Notes under the pieces: model-generated
What the model was told of the DNA's origin: nothing
Databases searched by the model: none
The model's input: only the letters and a program-made list of their open reading frames with translations
Program-made: the position numbers and the translations under genes
Assembly (NCBI RefSeq): GCF_001483135.1
Contig: NZ_LNAL01000008.1
Location: 372,001-436,000, forward strand
DNA from: Solirubrum puertoriconensis
GTDB taxonomy: Bacteria; Bacteroidota; Bacteroidia; Cytophagales; Hymenobacteraceae
Reading direction: 5' to 3'
Length of the DNA stretch: 64,000 nt
Shown: one piece after another, positions 8,864 to 16,433 of the stretch
Layout of the letters: every line of letters starts with the position of its first letter
How positions within the stretch are numbered: the stretch's first letter is position 1

Positions 8864-9313
8864 CTAGGGCGTAGGCTTCATGGCTATCAGCTCTATCTCC
8901 ACCAGCGCCGAGGGCATCAGCAAGCGTTTTACTTCCACCCAGGTAGCGGTGGGGTACACGCCGTTGTAGTACTTCTTGCGCAGCTCGTTTTCCTGTGGAA
9001 AGGCGTTTAAGTCGACGGTATACACGTTTTCCTTCACCACGTGCTGGAAGCCAAGGCCGTGGTGCGCCAGCGTTTTCTCCAAGGTTCGGTAGATGCCTGC
9101 TACCTGCTCGGCCATGGTTTTGCCTGGGTGCACCGTGCCCGATATGTACAGGGTGTTGCCAACCAGCACGGCTTGCGCGTAGCCGTATTGGTTTTCGCCG
9201 GCCGCATGCAGGTTAAACGTTTGGCGATTAAGTGATTTGGCCGGCGCTGCGGTTTGCGCCGAGGCAAGTTGCGCACCGCCAAGCAGCGCGGCTGCCAAGA
9301 GCAAGCGTTTCAT
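8864..9313 (-). CDS. Exported RidA/YjgF-family protein
   Basis: 149 residues: a signal peptide (MKRLLLAAALLGGAQLASAQ) followed by a YjgF/YER057c/UK114 domain (LVGNTLYISGTVHPG, VVKENVYTVDLNAF, WVEVKRLLMPSALVEIE). Canonical cytosolic RidA hydrolyses reactive enamines/imines and needs the Arg of its PARSCVEV motif. Here the aligned segment is PTATWVEV, so that Arg is replaced by Ala. Together with export to the periplasm, this argues against RidA deaminase activity. Other YjgF subgroups with changed active sites exist, and the true substrate is unknown. The stop codon TAG is formed by a CCTAGG at 8863-8868. Confidence 0.8.
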   Translation of the reverse strand: MKRLLLAAALLGGAQLASAQTAAPAKSLNRQTFNLHAAGENQYGYAQAVLVGNTLYISGTVHPGKTMAEQVAGIYRTLEKTLAHHGLGFQHVVKENVYTVDLNAFPQENELRKKYYNGVYPTATWVEVKRLLMPSALVEIELIAMKPTP

Positions 9314-9430
9314 AATTGATGAGGTACTGAAGGTTAGGTCTGCCCAACGTCGATCGGCACCGGCTACCGTTGCACCTCACCAAGCCCACTCACATCAATA
9401 TGTGAGCGGGCCTAGTGCTGCCCTAACAGC

Positions 9431-9464
9431 AAAGCGCCGCCTGCTGGTTAGCAGGCGGCGCTTT
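9431..9464. terminator. Strong hairpin terminator downstream of the DUF4142 gene
   Basis: Fourteen-base arms AAAGCGCCGCCTGC and GCAGGCGGCGCTTT flank a six-base loop. It lies directly after the leftward lipoprotein cluster. Confidence 0.8.
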
Positions 9465-9492
9465 GTTATCAGCCTCCGAAGGGCCAGTCAGC

Positions 9493-10188
9493 CTACATTT
9501 TCATGTTGCTGTGCTGCTTCGAGGTATCCAGGTGTTTCTGAATCACCGGAGTGGTTTTGGTGATGAAGCCCTTCAGGTCGGCGTCCTGCGTCATCTGCAG
9601 GTGAGCCTGCATGGTGTTCAGGGTTTTTTGGTGGTCGGTTACCATTTGCTGCATAAAGCGTTGGGCCAGTTGCTCGCCGCCCAGCTTGCGCATTTCGTCG
9701 GCAATGGCTTTGTGCTCGGCGTCCATGTCGGTGGGCAAGGTCACGCCCTTCTTTTGGGCAATGGCTTTCAGCTCCGTCGTCGACTTGGTGTGGTCGGTAA
9801 TCATCATATTGGCGTGGTCTTTAGCCATGCCCGTCACACCTTTTTCCAGCACCAAGCGGCTCAACTGAATTTCGTTCTGGTCGCTGTGGGCGGCCGACTT
9901 CATGAATTCCGGATCATCCTTGTGCGGCGCGGTTTCGCCCGAGTTGTTGGCGTTCATGCCCATCGGCGAGGTGCGGCTATCGGCCGACATGCCCGCGGCT
10001 TGTCCTGTGGTGTCGCCGTCGTTCGAGGCGTTGGCGGCACCGTTGGTGCCGTTGCCCATGTAGTTGTCGTCGGCGTTGTTGTTGGCCGTAGCGGTTTCGT
10101 CGGTTTGGCCGCCTTTGTTGTCGGTACAGGCTACGTTGCCGGCCATCAGCGCCACGCTAAGCAGCGCCGGAAGAAATAGCTTTTTCAT
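9493..10188 (-). CDS. DUF4142 envelope protein, probable lipoprotein
   Basis: 231 residues. The N-terminal signal ends at NVAC-TDNKG, a loose lipobox with Cys at about residue 21, followed by an Asp/Asn/Thr/Gly-rich linker of about 70 residues. The C-terminal half is the helical DUF4142 domain, with its histidine-rich pattern (HSDQNEIQLSRL, DHANMMITDHTK, EHKAIADEM, VTDHQKTLNTM). DUF4142 proteins are ferritin-like four-helix-bundle proteins of the envelope with no established role. It is the last gene of a three-gene leftward cluster with 10227-10490 and 10531-11103. Paralogous to the latter. Confidence 0.85.
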   Translation of the reverse strand: MKKLFLPALLSVALMAGNVACTDNKGGQTDETATANNNADDNYMGNGTNGAANASNDGDTTGQAAGMSADSRTSPMGMNANNSGETAPHKDDPEFMKSAAHSDQNEIQLSRLVLEKGVTGMAKDHANMMITDHTKSTTELKAIAQKKGVTLPTDMDAEHKAIADEMRKLGGEQLAQRFMQQMVTDHQKTLNTMQAHLQMTQDADLKGFITKTTPVIQKHLDTSKQHSNMKM

Positions 10189-10226
10189 GGATGGGTTGTG
10201 GTGTTATGGTTGGGAGAGAACTGTGG

Positions 10227-10490
10227 CTATTGGTTGTTGGCAGCGCCCGAGGTGTCGCCGGCAGCACCGGCCTGGGCCGCACTGTCAGCATCGGCTGCCA
10301 CGGTAGGGCCAGCATTGTTATCGATAACCACCGCGTCGGATTGCACGCCACCATCGTCGGCAGCTTTGTCCATATCCGAAACGGCTTCGCCGGCGGTGCC
10401 ATCGGTGCGTTGGTCGTTGTTGCCGGAGCAGGCAGTACCTAGGGTAAGCGAGCCGGCCAACAAGGCCAGCCATAAGGTCGAGCGTTTCAT
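10227..10490 (-). CDS. Small acidic lipoprotein
   Basis: 87 residues. The signal peptide ends in a lipobox (LGTAC-SGNN), then a low-complexity Asp/Ala/Gly-rich tail with no predicted fold. It lies between two DUF4142 genes, 38 bp before one and 40 bp after the other, so it is probably co-transcribed with them. No homologous family was recognised. The acidic, flexible mature part could act as a surface tether or spacer; that is inference. Confidence 0.7.
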   Translation of the reverse strand: MKRSTLWLALLAGSLTLGTACSGNNDQRTDGTAGEAVSDMDKAADDGGVQSDAVVIDNNAGPTVAADADSAAQAGAAGDTSGAANNQ

Positions 10491-10530
10491 GAGGTGCTAA
10501 GTGAAAGTGAGATAAAGCAAAGGGGGCCAT

Positions 10531-11103
10531 CTAGGGCTTCAGCAGGTCTTCTACCTCTTCGGCCTGCTTCCGATGCTCTTCGAACACCGGAGCATACTTG
10601 GCGGCAAACGCGCGGATGTCGCCATCGTACGCTTCGTCGGCCATATCTTCGAAGGCGTCTTCGGCTTTGTTGTGCGCATCTGCAACTTCCTCTACGTAGC
10701 GGCGGTCAAATTCGGCGCCCGTTAGGGCTGCCAACTCGGTATACGTATCCTGTTGGTCGCCGCCCAGGCTTTCGGGTAGCACAATACTTTTCTGGCCAGC
10801 GAGGGTGCGCAACGAGGTATTAATTGTTGAGTGCCCGCGCAATAGCTGTTGTGCCAGGTTGCGCACCTCGGCGCGGGTGGCTTTCGACTGAGCCAGTTTG
10901 CTTAGCTCTACTTCGAGCAGGCCGTTGGTAGCAGCTTCCACCAAAAACTCAGCGTCTTGCTCTTGGCGCTCGGTCACATCTTCGTTGCCGATGCGTTGCT
11001 CGTTCTGAAACTTAGCGTCGGCTACAGGGTCGCGGTTGCCCGAGTTGCAAGCTAGCAAACTGCCTAGCAGGCACAGCGGCAGATATCGGTTAAGCAAGTG
11101 CAT
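10531..11103 (-). CDS. DUF4142 lipoprotein
   Basis: 190 residues. The signal peptide ends in a clear lipobox (GSLLAC-NSGN). A helical DUF4142 domain follows (QEQDAEFLVEAATNGLLEVELSKLA, EVRNLAQQLLRGHSTIN, LTGAEFDRRYVEEVADAHNKAEDAFE). First gene of the three-gene leftward lipoprotein cluster. It is diverged from its neighbour at 9493-10188, so this is an old duplication at most. The cellular role of DUF4142 is not established. Confidence 0.85.
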   Translation of the reverse strand: MHLLNRYLPLCLLGSLLACNSGNRDPVADAKFQNEQRIGNEDVTERQEQDAEFLVEAATNGLLEVELSKLAQSKATRAEVRNLAQQLLRGHSTINTSLRTLAGQKSIVLPESLGGDQQDTYTELAALTGAEFDRRYVEEVADAHNKAEDAFEDMADEAYDGDIRAFAAKYAPVFEEHRKQAEEVEDLLKP

Positions 11104-11301
11104 AACAGGTGCGTTGAAGCCGGCCCACGACCGGCATCTGAACTATACGCACCCGTGTGCAAGCGGTTAGAATAAATTAGTTCCGAGCTGGGCAAATATT
11201 TTTTGAGGATACTTTAAACTTCGGTATTGTAGCTCCTTCTAAGCCATTGCAAACCGCCTCAGCGGCTGGTACTTCACACCTTTTCTTTAACAACTCTACC
11301 C

Positions 11302-12147
11302 ATGAAGCGTAACGCATACCGTACCGGATTCGCCATGCTGGTTAGCACTGGCCTGATGGCTGGCTTCAGCAGCTGCTCCAAAGACAACCTAGGCGTAGCC
11401 ACCACTACCTCGGCCGAAGACCAAGCCGATGCCGAAGGCTCCGATGCCGCTACCTTAGAGTACATCGATGCCAACGCTCCGGCCGATGTAAACCAAGCCG
11501 GGGCTGGTACCTGGGCCTCCGCCGACGACCAACGCTCGGTGTGCGGCACCTGCGTTACGCGCACCTACAACGCCGCTACCCGTACCCTTACGCTCACCTT
11601 CGATGCGGCAGGTTGCGTGGGGCGCGATGGGCGCGTGCGCCGCGGGCAAATTGTGGCCGTATTTAGTGGTCAGCACCGCCAGCCGGGTTCTTCGGTGGTG
11701 GTTACGCTCGTGAATTACTCCGTTAACGGCAATCCGCACCAGGGCACCCGTACTCTTACCTACACCGGCAACAGTGTGTACACCCTTAAGGTACAGGATG
11801 CCAGCATTACCACCCCCACCGGCACGGCCAGCTGGAGCTCCGAGCGTACCTACACTCAAACCGCCGGCCAAAGCACCCGCACCCTGCTCGACGACGAGTT
11901 CAGCGTGACTGGCAGCGTGAGCGGCACCAACCGCAAAGGCGTATCGTTTACGGCTACCATCCAGCAGCCGCTCAAAAAGGTATTTCAGCGCGGATGCGCG
12001 CGGTTCTTCACTGCGGGCACGGTAGAAATCAAGACGTCGAAAGAGCAAACGCTGCTGCTCAACTACGACCCCGCCGGCACGGCCGCCTGCGATAACATTG
12101 CTTCGGTAACCATTAACGGCCGCACGCGCACGATTCAGTTGCGCTAA
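11302..12147 (+). CDS. Lipoprotein of unknown function
   Basis: 281 residues with a signal peptide and lipobox (GFSSC-SKDN, Cys about residue 25). A short Thr/Asp/Ala linker leads to a beta-rich region. It contains CGTCVTRTYNAATRTLTLTF, two further cysteines (DAAGC, RGCARF) and repeated strands (GTRTLTYTGNSVYTLKV). The composition suggests a surface beta-sandwich, but no family was recognised. Similar cysteine-containing Bacteroidota lipoproteins are usually annotated as hypothetical. Followed by a perfect terminator. Confidence 0.75.
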   Translation: MKRNAYRTGFAMLVSTGLMAGFSSCSKDNLGVATTTSAEDQADAEGSDAATLEYIDANAPADVNQAGAGTWASADDQRSVCGTCVTRTYNAATRTLTLTFDAAGCVGRDGRVRRGQIVAVFSGQHRQPGSSVVVTLVNYSVNGNPHQGTRTLTYTGNSVYTLKVQDASITTPTGTASWSSERTYTQTAGQSTRTLLDDEFSVTGSVSGTNRKGVSFTATIQQPLKKVFQRGCARFFTAGTVEIKTSKEQTLLLNYDPAGTAACDNIASVTINGRTRTIQLR

Positions 12148-12164
12148 CGGCAGCTATTAGAAAC

Positions 12165-12196
12165 AAAAAAGCCCCGGTATCTACCGGGGCTTTTTT
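12165..12196. terminator. Bidirectional terminator
   Basis: Fifteen-base arms (AAAAAAGCCCCGGTA and its complement) flank a two-base loop. It separates the convergent lipoprotein genes. Confidence 0.85.
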
Positions 12197-12221
12197 GTTG
12201 GGATTGCAAGACCACAACCTA

Positions 12222-12812
12222 TTACTGATCGCCGCTAGGCAATGTGCCCGAACCCGGGGCTTCGCAGCTTGGGCCCTGAACCTGACCCTGCTGGCAATTG
12301 TTGCCAAACTTCACCCACGACGAAGCATTGCCCACTTGGTAAGTGCCGTTCAGGGTGAAGGTGAAAGTGTGAGCTGCACCGTCGGATACACTCGAGGGCA
12401 GGTTGTCGAATTTCAGAATGTTAGCACCTACTGCGTTGGTGCAGCCGGCGCCGCGGCCTTCGCTACCAGCTAGGCTGTTGTAGGCTTTGCCATCGAGGGT
12501 AGCAGCAACTACACTCTTGAACGTAACGGCTTGGGTGCAACCGTTCGGTAGAGCTACAATCCAGTGGCTCAGACCGTTGGCTTTGGCCGGGCCAGTACGA
12601 CGGATGGAGTACGTGTAGGTAGTAGTGTTGTTACCATAGCTAACGCCTTGAAAAGCAACGTCGTAAGCGCCGATGGTAACGTTTTGTACCGTGTTTACGC
12701 TGGCGATTACCGCTTCAGCAGCCGGACGTACCGATTCGTCCTTGCTGCATGCAGCAGATAGTATCATGCCAAGCAGCAAGCTGCCTTGGCCAAACAAAGT
12801 AGAGAACGTCAT
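12222..12812 (-). CDS. Lipoprotein of unknown function
   Basis: 196 residues. The signal peptide ends in a lipobox (LSAAC-SKDE). The mature part is beta-rich with threonine-rich strands (YGNNTTTYTYSIRRTG, AHTFTFTLNGTYQVG) and four further cysteines (NGCTQAV, GAGCTNA, NNCQQG, PSCEAP), suggesting a disulfide-stabilised secreted fold. The phrases HWIVALPNGCTQAVTF and SWVKFGNNC resemble Bacteroidota surface proteins with no assigned function. The region upstream (12813-12981) is AT-rich and probably holds its promoter; no clean TAnnTTTG match was found on the minus strand. Confidence 0.7.
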   Translation of the reverse strand: MTFSTLFGQGSLLLGMILSAACSKDESVRPAAEAVIASVNTVQNVTIGAYDVAFQGVSYGNNTTTYTYSIRRTGPAKANGLSHWIVALPNGCTQAVTFKSVVAATLDGKAYNSLAGSEGRGAGCTNAVGANILKFDNLPSSVSDGAAHTFTFTLNGTYQVGNASSWVKFGNNCQQGQVQGPSCEAPGSGTLPSGDQ

Positions 12813-12981
12813 CTGGTGGAGATATAAGTGGTGAAGGATGTCGGCGCGTAAATATATATGACAAAAATTATTCGTGGTAAGTGGTTGTTAATTAATGTTG
12901 TGTAAAATTTAGTGTAGGTAAAATTCTACTGGTATTTGGCACTGATATTGCTACTGTCGAGGTTTTATCGAGTGGCTGTAC

Positions 12982-13683
12982 CTAGGGTTTAGCCGTCAGC
13001 ACGGTATAGCCCATCAGCTTGTCTTTGCGGTAGGTTTCGGAGCGTACCGAGCCCACACCGGGGGCGTACCACTCCACCGAGCGCATCGTTACCGGGATGC
13101 TCATGCCGCCAATACCGGTTTCCATGCGCAAGTCTTGCGACACTTTTACGCAGCGAAACGAGCCGGCCGGGGTAGTTACCGGCGCATCAGTTGCTTCTAC
13201 TTTGCGGTTGCTTACCAGCATGCGCATGTTCCCCAAGCGCGTGCCGCTCTTCTTGTCGCTCATTTGCAGGTTAAGGGTACCATCGGGCAAAGTGCTGCCC
13301 GCTTTGGGTGTGGCAGGTAGCTCCAGAAAATCGCCGGTAGCAGTTAGCTCCATGTCCTTGTAGCCTTTCATCTGCTCCGGGTTTAGCATCGAGCGCATAT
13401 CAATGCGCACTAAGCCGGCTTGGCACTCAACGCCGAACTCACTTTCGCTTACCGGCTGATTCTGCTTGTCGAGCACTTGCTGGTGCACCGATGCTTGGGT
13501 GCGCCCGCCACTAGCTTTCACGTTCCGCACCTCTTGGCGCACCCGCCCGGTGGGCTGCTGCTTGGCGTCGTACGTGGTCAGCTCGTAAGTGCCGGTTTTG
13601 CGCAAATCGCGGTACAGGCCGCAGTCCTGGGCTGCGGCGGATAAGCTGGCAATCAGGCCAAGCGCAAGTAGGATTGTTTTCAT
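12982..13683 (-). CDS. Exported TapB/DUF3108-like protein
   Basis: 233 residues with a signal peptide (MKTILLALGLIASLSAAAQ). The mature part begins DCGLYRDLRKTGTYELTTYD and ends TMRSVEWYAPGVGSVRSETY. Its alternating strands and conserved VEWYAPGVGxVR ending resemble the TapB/DUF3108 family of periplasmic beta proteins in Bacteroidota. The role of the family is unclear; some members lie near type IV pilus or envelope genes. The TAG stop is embedded in a CCTAGG at 12981-12986. Monocistronic, oriented leftward. Confidence 0.7.
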   Translation of the reverse strand: MKTILLALGLIASLSAAAQDCGLYRDLRKTGTYELTTYDAKQQPTGRVRQEVRNVKASGGRTQASVHQQVLDKQNQPVSESEFGVECQAGLVRIDMRSMLNPEQMKGYKDMELTATGDFLELPATPKAGSTLPDGTLNLQMSDKKSGTRLGNMRMLVSNRKVEATDAPVTTPAGSFRCVKVSQDLRMETGIGGMSIPVTMRSVEWYAPGVGSVRSETYRKDKLMGYTVLTAKP

Positions 13684-13790
13684 GGCAACGCGGCTGATAA
13701 TGAACGATGTATTAAGATAACCTTGCTATCCGCCGAATGCTAGTGCGGGTGGATGCATCGGCTGTACCTAACAAAAGCCAGCCACAAAAA

Positions 13791-13821
13791 AGCGGCACTG
13801 CCCTAGGTGAGCAGTGCCGCT
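13791..13821. terminator. Hairpin terminator with CCTAGG in its loop
   Basis: Eleven-base arms AGCGGCACTGC and GCAGTGCCGCT flank the loop CCTAGGTGA. An A-run at 13786-13790 becomes a U-run for leftward transcription. It ends the protease gene that starts at 14994. Confidence 0.8.
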
Positions 13822-13848
13822 GAAAGTAGCTACCGAAGCGCGAAGAGC

Positions 13849-14994
13849 TTATTCAAACACCTTCACTACGAATACAAAGTCCTGGAGCTTGCGCAATTGC
13901 TGCGGACGCGATTGGCCAGCCAACTGGTTTTGGCGCGGCACGTTGTAGCCCGGGGTAGTACCTGCTGCCGAGAGCGAGTCGACCAAGCGCATGAGGTACG
14001 ACGACTTGGTGGCAAAAGCGGCGCTTTGCACATCCATCTGCCGCCCGCTGATTACACCAATAAGGTTGCCGCGGTCATCGAGCACGGGGCCGCCCGAGTT
14101 GCCAGGGTTCACCGGAATGCTGATTTGGTAGAATCCTGAGTCGCCCTCGAAGCCGCTGCGGGCGCTCAGCGAGCCTTCGCCGTACACCACGTCTTCGCGC
14201 GGGTAGCCTAGTGTGTATACCCGCTCGCCTAGGTCGGCTTGCCGGCGTTTGAAGGCGTAGGGCAGGCGGCCGAAGCCCGAGAAGCGCGGATCGTTGATGC
14301 GCAGGATGGCTAGGTCGTGCGCCACGTCGGTGAACACGGGCTGAGCACGGTAGCGCTGCCGGTCGCGGCTTTCGATCAGCAGCGAATCGGCGCCCTGAAT
14401 TACATGGTAGCTCGTCACCAAGTAGCCATCCGACGTTAAGGCAAATCCGGTACCGCTAAACTTACCCAGGTTGGGCTGCTCCGAGCCGGAGCGGGCGCCA
14501 ATTTGGGTAATGGCCTGGTTCATGGTGCGCTGATTTTTCTTGATGCGGTCTACCTCGCGGCGCAAGGTAGCGTAGCCGTATACCGAGGGCTGCTGGCGAG
14601 CTTTCCACCACTCCATACCCAAGAGCGTGGTAAATACGGCCAGCACCGCTACGGCCGCCGCTACCGCCATCGTAGCGCGGTGGCCGCGCCAAAAATCGCG
14701 TAGCCACTGCTCGGTGCGCGAGATGTGCAGCACGGGCATTTCGGGGCGGCCCGTTTCCACGGTGGTTTCCTGCTCGGCATCGATTTCAGCCTGCAGTGCC
14801 CGCAGCCGTTCGCTTAGGTGCAGGCGCTGCCCGTAGGCGTGCAGCGTGCCCGTAAGCTGCCGGAACTCGGCCAAGCGGCTCGCCAGCACCGGATCGGCCG
14901 CAAGGCGCTGCTCCAGTTCGGCACGCGCCGGAGCCGGCAGCTCATTGCTGAGGTAGCTCTCGAACAGTGCGTAATAATCTGCTTCAGTCTTCAT
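13849..14994 (-). CDS. Anti-sigma-like membrane protein with periplasmic trypsin-like (S1C/HtrA-type) protease domain
   Basis: 381 residues in three parts. Residues 1-105 are helical and resemble the cytoplasmic end of an anti-sigma factor (ADYYALFESYLSNELPAPAR, then EQRLAADPVLASRLAEF). A single membrane span lies at about 108-128. The periplasmic part from about 170 is a trypsin-like protease, with triad His197 (SYHVIQG), Asp227 (AHDLAIL) and Ser300 (NPGNSGGP). No PDZ domain follows, unlike DegP/DegQ. The gene lies 55 bp after the ECF sigma factor gene at 15050-15637, in the usual anti-sigma position. It may therefore hold the sigma factor while sensing or cutting envelope proteins; that is inference. 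A plain membrane-anchored protease is the alternative. Confidence 0.8.
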   Translation of the reverse strand: MKTEADYYALFESYLSNELPAPARAELEQRLAADPVLASRLAEFRQLTGTLHAYGQRLHLSERLRALQAEIDAEQETTVETGRPEMPVLHISRTEQWLRDFWRGHRATMAVAAAVAVLAVFTTLLGMEWWKARQQPSVYGYATLRREVDRIKKNQRTMNQAITQIGARSGSEQPNLGKFSGTGFALTSDGYLVTSYHVIQGADSLLIESRDRQRYRAQPVFTDVAHDLAILRINDPRFSGFGRLPYAFKRRQADLGERVYTLGYPREDVVYGEGSLSARSGFEGDSGFYQISIPVNPGNSGGPVLDDRGNLIGVISGRQMDVQSAAFATKSSYLMRLVDSLSAAGTTPGYNVPRQNQLAGQSRPQQLRKLQDFVFVVKVFE

Positions 14995-15049
14995 AACGGT
15001 AGGGCGGGTGTTGCTCCCGCCAGAAGGAGAGAAAGAACAAGTGCGTTTG

Positions 15050-15637
15050 CTAGGGAAGCGGTTCTTCTTTGTATTGCTGGAAAAACAACTTTTTCAAACG
15101 CACGAGGCATTTGTACTTCTGATTCTTGGCGTTGTCGGCGTTGGTGTAGCCGTGTTCCGCCGTGAGTTCCTGCATGGACTTGTCGAGGAGGTAAAAGCCC
15201 TCCAACAACGAGCGGCACGGCTCACCTAGGCGCAGCAGCGCTTCGCTCATCACAGCGAATTGCTGATCGCGCTGTTCGGCTTCAACCAAATCGGCCTCGG
15301 CCCCCGTTTCGAGGTACGGTTCGTGGTCGTCGAGGCGGCCGCCGTAACGACCTTTCTCGGCCAACCGCTTCAGCCACAATCGGCGGCACACGGCGTAGAG
15401 GTAAGTCTTGATCTGGCAGCTCAGCTCGAGCGTGCCTTCGCGTACTTTCTCGTAAAACACCATCACGCCCTCCTGATAAATGTCCTTGGCCTCGTCCTCG
15501 GTTCCGCTGTTCTGCATCACCAAGTGAATGACCATCGGCAGGTAGAGGCGGTACAGGTGTGCCAGTGCCCGATCGTCGCCGCGGCGGATACCCGCCACCA
15601 GTTCCTCGTCGGTAAATGAAGGCTGTGCCTTGCCCAT
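15050..15637 (-). CDS. ECF-type RNA polymerase sigma factor
   Basis: 195 residues. Region 2 is seen at LYRLYLPMVIHLVMQNSG through EDEAKDIYQEGVMVFYEKV, the -10-binding core helix. Region 4 is seen at LRLGEPCRSLLEGFYLLDKSMQELT followed by a helix rich in basic residues. The Ala/Glu linker between them is typical of group 4 (ECF) sigma factors. The gene is upstream of, and co-oriented with, the anti-sigma-like protease at 13849-14994, so they are probably one operon. Region 4 has an unusual insertion (EHGYTNADNAKNQKYK), also seen in other Bacteroidota ECF factors. Target promoters are unknown. Confidence 0.88.
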   Translation of the reverse strand: MGKAQPSFTDEELVAGIRRGDDRALAHLYRLYLPMVIHLVMQNSGTEDEAKDIYQEGVMVFYEKVREGTLELSCQIKTYLYAVCRRLWLKRLAEKGRYGGRLDDHEPYLETGAEADLVEAEQRDQQFAVMSEALLRLGEPCRSLLEGFYLLDKSMQELTAEHGYTNADNAKNQKYKCLVRLKKLFFQQYKEEPLP

Positions 15638-15776
15638 GCGCAGTTACTCGTTCTTAATACTTTGCCTCCGCTGCGGTAACCCAACAAATAAATTTTTTCT
15701 ACTGACGGGTTACCTCTCTCGATCTGCGGTATGAAGGGCGTTTTTCAGACCCAACATTTTCAAACTTACCACACAG

Positions 15777-16043
15777 ATGAAAAATCTGCTCAAAGTTGCC
15801 GCTCTGTTCGCTGTAGTAAGCCTCGCTTCGTGCGGTGGCGAGAAGGCTGCTGAGACCACCGAAGCTACCACCACCGAAACCACCACCGCTGAGACCACGG
15901 CTCCGGCTGCTGACGCTACGGCTGCTCCGGCTGATTCGGCTGCTGCTACCACCACTGAGGCTGGCGCTGCTACCACCGAAGCTGGTGCTGCTGGTGCTAC
16001 CACCACTACCACCGAAGCTACTACCACCACTACCCAGCAGTAG
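15777..16043 (+). CDS. Small Thr/Ala/Glu-rich repetitive lipoprotein
   Basis: 88 residues. A signal peptide with a lipobox (SLASC-GGEK) is followed by about 65 residues made almost only of Thr, Ala and Glu in short repeats (TTETTTAE, TTEAGAA twice). No fold is expected; such stretches act as flexible tethers or glycosylation targets on the Bacteroidota surface. Asp/Ser-Thr O-glycosylation sites are possible but not demonstrable here. The internal DNA repeats may vary in number between strains. Followed by a terminator at 16083-16123. Confidence 0.75.
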   Translation: MKNLLKVAALFAVVSLASCGGEKAAETTEATTTETTTAETTAPAADATAAPADSAAATTTEAGAATTEAGAAGATTTTTEATTTTTQQ

Positions 16044-16082
16044 TGAGGCAGGCCAGCCCAGCGCTGGCCCGTCGGCTTTCGG

Positions 16083-16123
16083 ACGGCCCGAGTTTCTCTG
16101 CGGAGAGGCTCGGGCCGTTTTTT
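16083..16123 (+). terminator. Terminator of the small repetitive lipoprotein gene
   Basis: Ten-base arms ACGGCCCGAG and CTCGGGCCGT flank a 16-base loop and are followed by a run of T. Confidence 0.8.
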
Positions 16124-16210
16124 ATCGAAGGTGCTCAGTGTCAATGGTCGAGCTTAGCATATATCAAGTTGTTGTGTATCTTGCCGGCCAACGCACCGCA
16201 TTGTTTATTT

Positions 16211-16417
16211 ATGTCTGATCTTGTTGCAGTACCAAGGGAGCAAGATAATGCTCTGGCTAACCCGCACCATACTTGTTGCCCCATCTTGGCAGATAATCCC
16301 GAGCATACTGAGGAGCCGCAGGTACTGCCCACCGCCAATGTACTGCAAATAGGAAGCTACTTAGTGGGCGAGGCCCACGACCCTAAACTGGGCGGGCATC
16401 CGTACATCCGCTACTAA
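16211..16417 (+). CDS. Possible small protein of 68 residues
   Basis: The 390-bp gap between the lipoprotein at 15777 and the leftward cluster contains one ATG-started frame. It begins MSDLVAVPREQDNALANPHH, contains two adjacent cysteines and ends GEAHDPKLGGHPYIRY. It has no signal peptide or membrane segment, and no family was recognised. A TATCTTGC box at about 16179, a partial match to TAnnTTTG, lies about 25 bp before the ATG. Support is weak: the reading frame is open upstream too, and length alone is not significant. Confidence 0.3.
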   Translation: MSDLVAVPREQDNALANPHHTCCPILADNPEHTEEPQVLPTANVLQIGSYLVGEAHDPKLGGHPYIRY

Positions 16418-16433
16418 TACCGCCGCGGCGGAC

